A stretch of 64,000 nucleotides of DNA from Dirofilaria immitis. Its lineage: Eukaryota; Nematoda; Chromadorea; Rhabditida; Onchocercidae. Position numbers and translations under genes: made by a program. The stretch lies in contig JAKNDB010000075.1 of NCBI GenBank assembly GCA_024305405.1, positions 496,001 through 560,000 of the forward strand, written 5' to 3'. The notes below the pieces were generated by a model. It did no database searches. It was not told where the DNA came from and saw only the letters and a program-made list of their open reading frames with translations. This document shows positions 13,886-27,012 of the stretch, in pieces. Position 1 is the stretch's first letter; each line of letters begins with the position of its first letter.

Positions 13886-16009
13886 AACATTATAAAAATA
13901 TCACAATGAATATTGAAATATTCTTAATTCAATAAACAAAATATTTAAATTGATATTAGCTGTGATAAGAAAATGATAGCAAGAAAGAAGAAATTTCCAA
14001 CAATAGATGCAATGATTAACGATTTTGTTTTAAAAAATAATTTCAAATTTTTTTTTCTCGACTTTATCGAAAAGTAAATCATATACGATGGAGATTATAA
14101 TAAATATAATTTGAAATAAATTTGCAAAATTGTTAAAATAGCAATGTCATTTTATAAAATTATCATTTTCTTCGGAAAAATTAATCTTTCCTTTCGACTT
14201 AATTTAATTTAATTTTATCACCTTTTATCGATAATTGCAATAGATAAAATTATAAAATATCAAAAGAATTAAGGAAATATTTTAAGCAAAAAATTAATAC
14301 TAATAACAATTTTTTCTTCAAAATTTTAACATTTTAAATTTCTATGTAAATCATAAATTGATAATTTTAGTGATTATTTAATATGATATTAATTTTTAAT
14401 CAATTTCAACTAAATATTAGCATTTTTTTTCTGAAGAAAATTGAAACATTTTCTTCAAACATAATTTATGATTGATAAAATTGGTGTGACTGACTGATAT
14501 TTGCTAGCATTTATTGTATCATACATAAAAAATATCGAGAAATAATCAGAGTGAACGAATGATAAATAGATGAAAAATGATGATGAAAGAAATGGTAAAA
14601 AGCAAAGGTTGTTTTTTTTTCTTTTTCCTTATCATTTTTTTTATTTTTATTTTTTTATCATTTTATTATATGAGCATTATTATGCTTATTATTTCATTTT
14701 CATTCAAACTATTTATCATTGTTTGTATCAGCTGTTTAATACTGATATCGGGCTAATGTTGGAATATATAAATTATCGATTAGATTAGATAATTTTTAAA
14801 ACAATGCACGACTATTCTTCATCCTTTTATCAACTCTTTATCAACCAAAAACATATAACAAAAGGACGAAAATTGTAAATAAATTCATATGCAACAACAA
14901 CAATAACAACAACAACAACAACAACACTATATCATGTCGAGAATTATCCTGCAACAATATCTGTCCTTTCAGGAATTATCATGCATGCCTAAATTTTGAT
15001 TTAAATCAATTTATTAATATTTGATTATTAATAAATTCAATTTAAATCAAATATTTTATTAGTAAAATTATATTAAAATATTTTTCCAACAATTTTATCA
15101 TTCATTATCATATCAATTAAAATTAATTTTAGTAATAATAACTTTAAAATATTTTTTTTCGTTGTTTCAACAATATTCCATTCATTCTTAGTTATTAACA
15201 CAAACAGAAGTATGATCTTAATATATAATTCATGATTGAATATACATGATAAATTCTAATGATATCATTTTCAGTAAAAATTTAATCAGCTAAATTAATC
15301 ATTGAGAATTTCGAATTATAAATTAGAAGCATTTTCTACTGAAATGATAATAAATGATAATATCACATTATTACAGTAATGATATTTTTATTGATAAATG
15401 TTACTGTAAATAGCATCTAGAAATAATTTTTAAAAAAAAAATTTGCAAATATTTTCAAAAAAAAAAAGAATTGCAATGAATCAATTAGCAAACTAACACT
15501 TTTAATTTTACAAATATATTAAATTGAAAAAAAAGATACGATTGATAAATCGATTTTGATATTGAAGTAGGAATGATAAGATTATTTGTTAATATTTGAA
15601 AATTTTTAAGAATTTGATGAATATCTTTGATTCAAATCAAGTTAACTTTTAAATGTGATAATTTCATTTTAAATTCATTTCACTGCTTCTCTCTTATATA
15701 CCTATTATTTTTTTGTTAGTTAGAAATTATCATCAGATTCCTAGATAACACTATCGGATACCATTTATAATTTTCTATTATACCAAGCATAGGATCAATA
15801 AATAAAACTACTATGTGCTAAACTTTTATCATATTCATTCTAACTTCATCCTCTTTCACTGTATTATCATTTTCCAATTAACTATTCTCTTATCACTTAG
15901 CAGCTTAAATTTTATCTACTTTTATCATTTGATGTTTAATATTAACAAAATTATAATTTAGCTTTTCAAATAAAATAAATTTTTAATCCATGCAAACCTA
16001 ATATTATAT
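13886..16009. other. Gene-poor AT-rich intergenic DNA
   Basis: No gene was recognised. A short (CAA)n tract lies near 14889-14926. The rest is AT-rich with chance open frames of low complexity. Confidence 0.55.
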
Positions 16010-16215
16010 ATAATTATTGATTAAGAAGAATCTAATATTATGTACGATTATTGATTAAGAAGAATCTAATATTATATACGATTATTGATTAAGAAGAATC
16101 TAATATTATATACGATTATTGATTAAGAAGAATCTAATATTATATACGATTATTGATTAAGAAGAATCTAATATTATATACGATTATTGATTATGAAGAA
16201 TCTAACACTGTTTAT
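16010..16215. repeat. Tandem repeat, 34-bp unit, about 6 copies
   Basis: Copies contain TCTAATATTATATACGATTA followed by TTGATTAAGAAGAA. The last copy is diverged (ACACTGTTTATG). Confidence 0.9.
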
Positions 16216-16589
16216 GATTATTGATTAGAAAGAATGCATAGAATTATTCATAACAATTGATGTCAAATGAAATAGAAGCGCGAGGTCAACGATGAGATAA
16301 GATGATCAACAATGAAATTTTTTTTTTTGTATCGATTACTAAGAGCTTGTTGACCACAACATATTCAAATCGTTTCTTTCTTACAGTTCATTATTATACA
16401 TCAATATTTCATTGAATTCATCACTCGCATTCATTGATTCATATTTTATTTCTTATCAATAATTTATTTATCTTTTCTTTCATCCAATTTCTTTTGATAG
16501 TAAACGAAAAAATTATTAAATTTATTAATTATCAACGATATTATTTTTATTATATCACACGTTAGCATTATTAATTGCACGTTTTAAAA

Positions 16590-16710
16590 ATTTCATTTTA
16601 TCACATATTCTTCATTTTATCACATATTCTTCATTTTATCACATATTTTTCATTTTATCACATATTTTTCATTTTATCACATATTTTTCATTTTATCACA
16701 TATCTTCCAA
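16590..16710. repeat. Tandem repeat, 19-bp unit, about 6 copies
   Basis: The unit TTCATTTTATCACATATTY is repeated head to tail. It has two sub-variants (ATATTC and ATATTT). Confidence 0.9.
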
Positions 16711-16969
16711 TCAATTGTATATATGATAAAATCTTTTCTTTTTTCACAAATTTAATATAAATTTATGATTAAAATTGGATAAATTATAATAAAATATAAT
16801 AAATCAATTAATTATTCAAATTTGAAAAAGTTATAATTTACGTCAAATTACGTCAAAATATTCCATTTTTCACGTTTTTCCTTTTTCTCTTCCTCTTTCA
16901 TTTTTCGAATAATCAATTTATTTATATTTATATATTGTTGTAGAGCACTAATATTATTATTGATCCAAG

Positions 16970-17137
16970 ATGGAGCCATTCCGCTTCCTGTTCGTTGCAT
17001 TCATACTAAATCTTTCCTTTCCCTTTGCTCTCTTTCTTCCTTTTTCTCTCTCTCTCTCCTTTCTCTTTCTTTTTCTCCTTCTGTTTTCTTTTATGTTTGA
17101 TAATAATGAAAAATATTTTTCCATGATAAATATGTAA
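16970..17137 (+). CDS. Candidate small secreted or membrane peptide (weak)
   Basis: An ATG in a favourable context (CCAAGATGG) opens a 55-codon frame. Its first residues, MEPFRFLFVAFILNLSFPFA, look like a signal peptide. The later part is dictated by a CT-rich microsatellite (about 17030-17090) and is strongly hydrophobic, ending at TAA. The opening codons are less AT-biased than the neighbourhood. An acceptor-like TTGTAG lies 27 bases upstream. No homologue is recognised, and it could be chance plus repeat. Confidence 0.18.
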   Translation: MEPFRFLFVAFILNLSFPFALFLPFSLSLSFLFLFLLLFSFMFDNNEKYFSMINM

Positions 17138-17165
17138 AATATCTAACTGATAATATATGTTTGTT

Positions 17166-17201
17166 ATTTTGTATGATAATTATCAAATTATCATACAAAA
17201 T
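17166..17201. repeat. Stem-loop, 16-bp perfect stem, 4-nt loop
   Basis: The arms ATTTTGTATGATAATT and AATTATCATACAAAAT pair exactly around the loop ATCA. A few more mixed Watson-Crick and G-T pairs extend the stem outwards. No gene is recognised around it. Confidence 0.85.
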
Positions 17202-17217
17202 GATAACAATAAATCAA

Positions 17218-17400
17218 CAGTAATAACAACAACAATAATAATAATAGTGGCAATGATGACAATAATGACGATAAACGAATGATTCAGATGATAGATACAC
17301 TACGTAGTAATAGTGATGGTAGTAGTAGTAGTAATAGTAGTAGTAGCAGTAGTAATTATTAGCAGTAGTTTAGCAGTTAGTAGTGATATTAGCTATTGAA
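17218..17400. repeat. Trinucleotide-rich stretch (AAC/AAT then AGT)
   Basis: Imperfect AAC/AAT repeats pass into GATGAC words and then (AGT)n. One plus-strand frame is open and reads Asn-rich, then Asp/Asn, then Ser-rich (NNSGNDDNNDDKRMIQMI ... SSSSNSSSSSSNY, stop). A stop lies just upstream, so it would need splicing in. It is more likely a compound microsatellite than an exon. Confidence 0.6.
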
Positions 17401-18218
17401 TCATTTTAATGATAACAAGATAGAAGAGTCATTATCACAATATTTTCCTGTTTCTCTTACTATTTTCTCATAGTGATAGATTTATCGGACTTGTTCATTA
17501 TCATTTTAACAAATCTATAATTATTTAATCTCTATGGTTACTATTAGTACTAATTTGTTACAACTTTTCTAATTCATTTCATCCTCGATTCGTACTAATA
17601 TTTCCCGTTTCCTTTAATTGATTAAATATATTGACCTGAATTCATTTTAGTTTTCATTTTCATATAATAAAGATTAATATGGAAGCAATGATGATATAAT
17701 AAAGACTTATGATAATAAATATTTATTTTTGATTAAGTAATTTGTATTAATTTAATTTAATTAATTAATTTATTTTTATTCATTTATTCATTTTTGCTTA
17801 TTTCACTTATTTATCCTTTCATATTTGCAATTAGCTTTATTTATACCCTTTATTTTTCTTATTTAATTTTAATTGTTTGTTTACTTTTTCCTACAATTTA
17901 TTATTATTTGCTTTGTTTATATTATTTGCTTATCCATTTCAAATTTATCTATTTATTTATTTATTTTACACATATATTTTATTTAATCAATTTTATTCAA
18001 TAGATAATATTTGATTGATAAGTTTCAATATGAAATATTAAATGATATAAAATTGTCATTCGTAAATGAATGCATGATAATATTTATTGATTAAAAACAT
18101 CAATATACCACTGATAAACTGTTCATTTGTAATGTAGCGAACGAATGCATCATTTCTCTAATCGATTTTTTTTCTTTTTTTTCATTAATTTTATTGATTT
18201 TATTTTGATAGATTTTCG
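17401..18218. other. Intergenic DNA upstream of the SLC22 gene
   Basis: AT-rich with no recognised exon. It ends in TATTTTGATAG, 8 bases before the SLC22 start codon, which resembles a trans-splice acceptor. The proximal promoter presumably lies here, but no motif is convincing. Confidence 0.45.
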
Positions 18219-21200
18219 ATGACGAAAGAAATAACAGAACGGAAAAATCTTGGTGATTTTATCGAGATTGGTAAATATACCGGATATCTTTGTTTACTCT
18301 ATGAATTATTGGTTGTTTCACAAGTTAGCAATTTAATCTACATGATTTATGGAGGTTTGTTCGTATCATTTAATGAATTTTTAATTTAAAATTTTCTTTT
18401 TGTTATATTAAATTTAATAAAATTTCTAAAATATTTTCAATATTTTATTTTGCATAAGAAAAAAATGAGAAATTTTTGCAAATTTATTTAATATTTCATA
18501 TTTATTTTATTGATAAATTGCAAAAAATTGCTATCTTTTTTGTTTTCATCCAAAAATTATTACTTTTATTTATTGAAGAAAATTATTTATTAGCAATTTT
18601 TTCTAATATAATTCAATTAATTTTAAATAAATATTTTTATTATATTTTAGCAATTTATTTTTTAAATTATTAAATTTGAAATTGAAATAATTTAAATTCC
18701 TTAACTTTCATTTTCTCTTTTTTATATTTTCATTAGCAGTGTATTTTATTTTTTTTCGTTTTTTTTTCATATTTATATAAACTTTTCATTGTTTATATCT
18801 CAGAAATTAATTCTTTGCAATATTTTTTTTCCAGACTATATCAGAATATAGTTTAAGCTTCTAATATTATGATAATAATTTATGATAATTAGTATCAGAA
18901 TATTATACTAAATTCCTGATATTAGCATGTAATTCAAGCTATTTTTATATAAGCATCAGAAAGTGATAGTTGTTTTTCTACGAACAAAATAATGGAAATA
19001 AATATTTATTTGTTGAAATTGAAAAATTAAAAAAAAATTATTCAACATGTCATGTTATCATCGATAGCTAACACATCACTTTAACTGATAGATGTGCAAA
19101 TACATATCACTATCATTTCTTTTTCTCTCCCTCCTATCATTTGTTCCATCAATCAAAGTGATTAAAAATATTAAAAGAAGGAAATTTATCATATACGCTA
19201 AAATTTTCTTTCATATCTTCAGCAATATAAATTAATTAATTTCTAATCAACAGATAACATCTGCAACTAAGTTTTCAAATATTTCAATAAATTTTTTCCT
19301 AATCGTTCTATTTACATTGATTTGATCGAGGATTGCTTCTTGAATCTTCCTTGAAAGTTTTCCTGATCGTTCTGTTTACACTGATCTGATCGAGATTGTT
19401 TGATTAATCGTTTTGAAATTTCTTATTTGTCCTAATAGTTTTGGTTTTTATTTTGATTGAGCCTAACTTTTTAAGTGGAAGAAGTTTATTTACTGCTTTT
19501 CAATCATAGCATAATTTAATACATGTTAAAGTATAAGGGTCAAACGACTAATTATTCCAAGATATTTCCATAATACAAAAGTTCTTTAATCATTTTATCA
19601 TATCTATAATTTATTAAAATATTTCGGTTCTTCTAGCAATTTCAAACTTCGAGTGAAATCAAAATTTTATTGACGTTTAGAGAAGTTGCAAAGGAAAAAT
19701 ATTCATTTTATTTTATTTTTCTTTTTAATCATAAGAGAAATAAATAGTTAGGCATTGAAGTTGACAGTAATTATAAATCTTTTATACGCTTATCAGTAGA
19801 AAAAATCACTTACTTATTTTATAGTATGTAACAAATAAATAAAATATTATCAATTAATTCATTAAATTAACGATATATTCTATATGATAAGGGAAATTTA
19901 ACTTCTATCTTCATTTCAGATAACAGTTTTGCAGACTAATTTTAAATCAATCATTTCTGGAAGATTATCGAATAATATTATCATTTCAAAATTTTATTTT
20001 TCAGGTGCTGCAACTCGTGTAGAAGGATGTGATGGTCATATGTTTACCGATATGACACCGAAACAACAATGTGAGGAATACAACGGATATATGAATTCAA
20101 CAGTAGGATGCTTAGATCCGATCTTAAGCGCAGATTTTGAATCAGTTGGCTATGAAGTAAGTAGTAATAGTAATAAAATAATATATGTCTCAAAAGACTT
20201 CTATTTTTCTTGAAACAATTATATAGCAAAAAAGTAGATGAAATGGGTATTTAAGTTTTGAAGAAATAAGAAGGCTAGAAAATTTACAAGATTTTTAGGA
20301 ATACATAAGTATACCTTTGGCATTGTAGAAAATGAGAGTTTAATAGGTGTAATGATAAATTGAACTTGCTTATGATGAAACAGCTGGTGATATTTTAATG
20401 ATAAAGTCAGTTCTAATTCCTGATAAGAAGCCGGGAAACTTAGAAAGGTTATACCAAGAATCTATAAAAATTGCGTATAGTTGTGATCGATCGAATTGTC
20501 TATTTTTTTGCAGAAAGCCTGAAAGGTTTTAAAGCATTAAATATCTAAATAATCAGTCTCATTAGTTCATCATTCTTTTTTTCTCTCACTCAATGATAGT
20601 ATAAAATCAGGTGATCAACTGAGAAATAGTTGAATGATTATTAACCTATTATTGTTTCATAAATTGCGCCATCGATAAAAGTAAAGTTATGATTGTCAAG
20701 AAGCATTTCCGATATTTGAGGTTTTTATTTTCTTCCATTTCATATAATTAATGTATGAATATTTTTAGTTTCATTATTTTTGTAATTCGGCGAACAAGGT
20801 TAAATTGAGTATATCGTTGCAAATGATTGGCATAATGTTTGGTGCGATGATATTTGGACAATTATCTGATATGTTTGGTCGACGAACGGTGAGTTATTCT
20901 TTATTAAATCTGTCAATAATAATGATAGCAATGATCTATTTGAAAATAAAATGATTTCTTAACAATAAGCTAACATTCAAAATTATTTATTGGAGATTTA
21001 TATCCTGAAATTCAGTTATATTTTCAAACATGAGACGCATCATACGAGTTGAATATTAAACAATCGTAGATTTGAAGGATTATTTTGATCCTTCTAATTA
21101 AAATCTATTGATTTATTGCTTCACTGATTAATCATTTACAACTAGGAATATAGTTTCTTACAGCGAAATGAAGATTCTTTTTATATAGAATAATTTTGAA

Positions 21201-24179
21201 ATAGTTATCTTCCTTGATAATATTTCCTTTGCAATTATGGCTAGATTTACATATTTTAACATAATACTTTTCCAAAATCATTAACATTACAAAGTAGCAT
21301 TTACCTACACAGATTAAAATGGATCGTTTATTTATCTCGACAGATTAAAATGAGAATTATTGTAAATAGATTTTCTTAGAGTAATTTATAACGTGTCATT
21401 TTTTACCTAGTCAATAAGTTAAATAAATTAGAATCAACTGATTATCATATGTCAATTTTTAGATTCTTATGTTCGGAACAGTTGGTTTGATTGTTAGCGG
21501 TTTGGCATCAACGTTCATGAATAATTTAATTGCCTTCACAATTGCGCGATTTTTCGTTATGTTTTTCACAGGTGGAAAACATAGGTTAGATTAAGCTATA
21601 TTTTCACAGATGGAAAACATGAGTTATTTAAGTTATTCTGACCGTTCAAGAATACATGTCAATATTGACGTTGATTAACTAATATTTATTGAATCGAGAG
21701 TATATAAAATTCTATTATATAGGAACTTTTTAAAGCCATCGTTCAGAAACACATATCAAACAATTTTGATCAATAATTAACTTAAATCAATTTATAAAAA
21801 AATTCATATTTTAATATTATTGCTATTTGTAGTATTGTTAACTGTTGCGGTATGAAATATGTATCAAATATTATAAAAGGAAATTGTTGAATTAACTAAG
21901 ATAAGAAGTGAAATAGAAGAAATTATAATTTTTAAAATTTTTAATTAGAAATAGTGGCTGGATATTTATGATACGAAATGAAATGAAGATTAATGTTAAA
22001 CGATTGCTTGATAAAACTACGCATCCTAAATCAATTAAAACTTCCCGAAGTATAATTGTAGGTTTGAAATAATCATAAAAATTTATTTCTTTTTCAGTGT
22101 TTCTTATGTATATATGATGGAAAATTTGCCTGCTAAACATCGCATGTGGATGGTTACCGTTATTACTTATTCTCCGAATTATATCGTCTTTACCGGTTTG
22201 GCATACTTAACCGGCGAATGGCGTTTGTTATCACGTATTGTTGCTGTTATAACAATTCTTCCTGGTATCCTGTTACTGTAAGTTAATAAGATTTTTTTAA
22301 AAAAATCGAAAATTTAACATATATTTTGCTAAATTCTCCGAATTGATAACAGCAGAGACGATTCACCGAATTATATTGTTTAATTGAAATTCATTCATAT
22401 TATTATTTATCCGATCATTTTTCTTTTGATATTATTTATTTTTACCAACTTGTTATTAATTCTCCTTCTTCAGATTTGCATATGAAAGTCCACGATGGTT
22501 AATTCAGAAGGGAAGAATTGATGATGCTCGTCAGGCGCTTGTTGGTATGGGTAGATGGGATAAGAAGAATACCCCGGAACGTTTGCAGGAATTGGATCTA
22601 TTGTTGGATAAAGAACGTGAACGTCTGAGAGAGGTATAAAGTTGACTTTTTTTTCTATTTGAAATTTTAAATGATTTTTTCTTGATGAAAAAAGTTTAAA
22701 AATATAATTTTAACAAGCAAAATTTAAAAAAAAGGACCAGTAGTTTATTTCAATTTCAGGCAAATGGAAAATCAAAAACGAGTTACACATATTTCCATCT
22801 ATTCTCGAGAAAAAATTTTGCTTTGTATAGTATTCTATTCGCCTACAGTTTGTACGTTTTCTTAGAACTTTTTCTTTTTTTCAAATTTCAATGATAGGAA
22901 TTTTATAAAAGATCTTTTTTTATATACTGAAAGAATTAAAATTACAATATATTTTAAAATTACAGTATTGAAGAGAACTTTCTCAAAAATCAAATTTTTA
23001 TCCTTCTTATTCAAAGAATATAAAAATATTCAGAACAAAAAAAAATGAAATTTCTTTAGCAAGTTTAATTTCTAGAATGATTACAAGCATCATATCGTAC
23101 GGATTGGTCTTCAATATGGAAAAACTTTCGGGCTCTATATATCTGAATACGATCATTGTTGGCTCCTTGCGCTATACGATTAATCTGATTTGCGCCGTCA
23201 TAGACATCAAATTTATCTGGGCTGGTCGACGTCTTCTGCACGGATTCTCGATGTTTTTCATCGCTTTCAGTCTTGGCATGGTATTTATCATTATGTTGCT
23301 CGGTATGCCTTATCATTTTCTGTTCGATGATAATATTTTCATAATGGATATTGATTGTCTCGTATTTTATTAAAAATTTGAAGCTGAATTACAAAATTTT
23401 TAAAATAATTTTAAATTTTCATCATATCATTAGGATGAATATTTCATAGCAAGTTTTTATGATACAAATATGGATATATAAAAAAAAAAAAATTTAGGTC
23501 TTAATTTACAAACGGTTATCCGTATTACGGCTTTATCAGCGGCAGCAATGTGTAGTCAAATTTACATCCTAAATGCGGTCACACCATCGGAACTGTTTCC
23601 AACAGCAATACGTAATAAGGAAATTGGCTTTATTCAAACATTTAATCGTTTGGGTAATATCATCGCACCACAAATCTTTGTTATTGTACGTTTATTTTTT
23701 CATTTTAAAATAATTTTAAATTCTGAAGGAAAAAAACTGGAATATCACATTTTAATTTATCATTATTTTCTTAAAAAATTATAGTTTCTTTATTATGACA
23801 AATATAATGATATTAAAATATGATGATATCAAATGATGATGAAAGCATAATTGTTTTCCTTGAAGAGGAAAAAATATTGCAATAAATTGATTAAATATTA
23901 TCAATACCTCATTTAATAATATTATTTTTAAATCATTCATAACTAAAATAATTTACGATTTCAGGGTGAACTCTGGGCTCCACTTCCTTATCTTACGATG
24001 TGTTTTTTGCTTTGGTCGAAGTAACTTCATTTCTGTTGATTGTTCCCGAAACTAAAGGTAAACCAATGCCCGATCGAATGCCTGGAGAAGAGGATATTAC
24101 TGAAGAACCTCCTAAAATTACGATCAAACTTGATAAAAACAACGATGAACGTATGCCACTGAATGAAATGAAAAAGTGA
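18219..24179 (+). CDS. SLC22-type organic ion transporter (MFS), 10 exons, frame broken near end
   Basis: Twelve-span plasma-membrane transporter of the organic cation/anion (SLC22) group of the major facilitator superfamily; substrate unknown. Exons: 18219-18354, 20005-20156, 20769-20888, 21463-21584, 22098-22277, 22474-22633, 22760-22851, 23076-23302, 23498-23685, 23965-24179. All joins are in phase with GT and AG ends. About 530 residues, the usual family length. Span 1 is in exon 1. A short Cys-containing outer loop (residues 46-96) follows. The MFS loop motif GQLSDMFGRR is at 126-135, and the SLC22 hallmark ESPRW is at 241-245. The YGLVFNMEKLSGSIYLN and ELFPTAIRN segments and the VPETKGKPMPD tail are also typical. 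In the last exon the T6 run at 24003-24008 must be T7 to join GELWAPLPYLTMCF to FALVEVTSFLLIVPETKG; as written a stop falls at 24022-24024. Confidence 0.9.
19286..19402. repeat. Diverged tandem duplication in SLC22 intron 1
   Basis: TTTTCCTAATCGTTCTATTT and TTTTCCTGATCGTTCTGTTT begin two copies about 72 bp apart. Both run on through a GATTTGATCGAG / GATCTGATCGAG segment. Several transitions separate them. Confidence 0.7.
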
Positions 24180-27012
24180 AAAAATTTCAAATTTGATTTG
24201 TATTGTAAAATATTTCAAATTTTATTTAAATTTTTTTCAAAAAAATGAAATCTTGAGACTTATTTATTGTTTAGTTTGAAATTTGCAAGTGCAACTTTGA
24301 AAAAATCTTTTAAATTTTTATTCTAATTGATAGGGACAAATAAGACGAAGCATTTTTTTTTTCATATGAATATTTTACGTAATGATTCATGCTATTTATA
24401 AAATCATGTTTTGTTTTATAGTTAATAGGAATTCCTATACTTATGTTTCGTAACTGCTCTACAATAATGATCTTCAATCAATAATCTTTCCAATCATATG
24501 AATAATTTATTTATGAATACCTGATTACAGAACACTATATTAGTTTTTAACTTTTGATAGCAAAGAATATTCTGATACAACTTGCCACCATAATAACATT
24601 AGCGTTTTCGACTTTATTGATCCCTCGTTCAATTTATTGATCTAAGCAAAATTTTTATCTGAGATAATTTTAGTCTCAATCTTTTCCTAAATGTTCTACC
24701 ATTATCATTAGCATCGTATGATCATTTTTTTTTGAATATGATTTTAAAATCTGAATTCGCTGCGTCAATTTTTTATTTCTCGCTTTTTTTTCTTTTTAAA
24801 TTATTTTTTTTTTTTGTGGTTTCAGCACAATTATTGCATATGTATGAAAATACAAATATCTTAACTTTTTTTTTAAAAAATTTAAAGCTATCATTCTTCC
24901 AAACTGTAAGTTATTTTAGAAGAAAACATGAATTTGATAAATTGATAAATTAAGAATCAATTTTAAATATTTTATCAATTTCTTCATGAATGATATTATC
25001 CTTACGAAAATTGTAAAGAAAGAAAATTTATGCATTTACGCAAACAACACAACCATTCTTTTAAAAGTTAATCAATTTATATTATTTTAGTGATTGATAT
25101 TTTTAGCTTATCACTTTTTTCTGTTTGATTATTTCAAATTACCATCCAATGATAAATTGTTTCTTTTTTCACAATATGAACTTTTAATATATATTTCTCA
25201 AGTAAATATAATTGATTTTCCATACCGTTATGAATTATTTCCTTTTTTCTCTCTCTCTCTCTCTCTCTCCATCTTTCTTTCTCTTTTTCTGTTATCATTT
25301 TATTGTTTCTACTTTTTATTGATGTTATAATCAATTTAGGAAATTTATTTATTATCATTGTTTTTCTTATCATTCATATTTCAAAATTAACTGCAAATTT
25401 TGTTTAATTTTATACGTCTTACTTTGCAGGAAATGTTAATGAGCATTGTTTTTTATATTGACATCTTATCTAATTTTACGTAAGTTTTATTTTCAATCTT
25501 ATGCTCGAACTCGAACTAATTGCTAAGCTTATTTTTAAATTTTCTTTTTCATATGCTTAATTATTTTTAAAATGAAATGCTTTTGGCGTTTAATCCATTC
25601 ATTTTAGCAAACCTAGATAAATTTCCTTTACTAATAAGCTTTTGATTAAATTACAAGAAATTTCTCAATTTACTTCTTCTTTTCTATCATTTTTAAATTC
25701 TGATTATTTATAATACTTTTATCATTGTATAACAACTATATGCCTTTTGGATTATTATGATTTCTCGTTTTTGCTTTTTTTTCTTTTTATTGATGGATAG
25801 GGAAGTATTCTCATTTGATTCTCATCATTTCATTTATTTATTTATAAAAATAAAATGAAATCATTTCTGATAAATCATTTTATTATATTAGTGAAAATTA
25901 AAAATGAAATAAAAATTTTTAAAAAAAATCAAATGTAATAGCAAAAATTACGTTTTGTTTTGTTTTCACAAAAATGAATAATTCGAAAAAAAAAAAAGTC
26001 ATTTCAAAGCCTTACCTTAATCAATTATATTTCAATTATTTTGCTAATTTAAAATTTTCTTAATTATTCATTTAATTAATGATCTTTCTATTTCTTCTAT
26101 CTAAATTATTCCATAACAATTACTTAAAATATTATTATTTATTTAAATTACAATTATTTAAAAGTTGAAATTTCATAAAAATTATTTATTTTTATTCTTC
26201 AGATAACAAATAACAAATATTATTATATATTTGCAATGATTGGAATTATTGCTTATTTCTCTACGCAAATATTATCATCATCATGATTATCATTTATCAT
26301 CTGATAATATCATATTTTATTTATGACTTAATTTACATGAAATTATTGTTGGAAATTTACTATCTCTTTGCATAAGAAAAAAAAAAGGCATAGAAAAATG
26401 TAAATAAATGAATGATTGATTTGCACAATTCTTCATTGTTAATTCTTATTATTAAGAGAGAGGAAAATAAAAGGAAACTATTGTTACCTATATAAATACA
26501 TATATATATGTATATGTATATACTATGTGTCTTGGCAAAATATTAAAACATTCGGTAAGTTTAATTAAAACATTCGACAACACTCGATAAGTTTAATTAA
26601 AGCGGATAAGTTTAATTAGATGCAAAAGATTCATGATTGAAATAGAATCATTTTTAACGGAAAAAACTTGCCATTGCTTGCGATTCAAAAGATTTGATCA
26701 ATGCTTGCAAAATAACAATTCTTACATTTTAAAATAACTGATAAGACTATCATCTTTCATATGCTACATCGCATATCATCTACTCTTTTTATAGGCTGTT
26801 CTTTTTCAGTTATCAAAAAAAAAAACAATTGATAAGAGATATTGTTCCTCACATATATTACTTTTCAATATTGAAATTCTTTTACCCTTTTTTTCTTATT
26901 AATTTCGAAATTTGATAAAATTAGAAGATTGCAAAAATTTGATATACAAATTTAAAGAGTAAAAAGGCTTTTTTTTCTCTTTTTTAAATGAATAAAATGT
27001 TATAATTTATAG
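24180..27012. other. AT-rich interval; possible 5' exons of the following gene
   Basis: No gene was recognised. Two short stretches are bounded by good acceptor and donor signals: 24826-24905 (TTTCAG ... CAAACT|GTAAGT) and 25430-25479 (TTTGCAG ... TTTTAC|GTAAGT). They could be untranslated or coding exons of the Lys-rich gene downstream, but the second does not join it in phase. A CT microsatellite lies at about 25238-25290. Confidence 0.35.

Noticed and set aside
9370..16710. CRISPR-like arrays
   Set aside because: The repeats are contiguous or have AT-rich spacers that are themselves repeated; the genome is eukaryotic with spliced genes and no cas genes.
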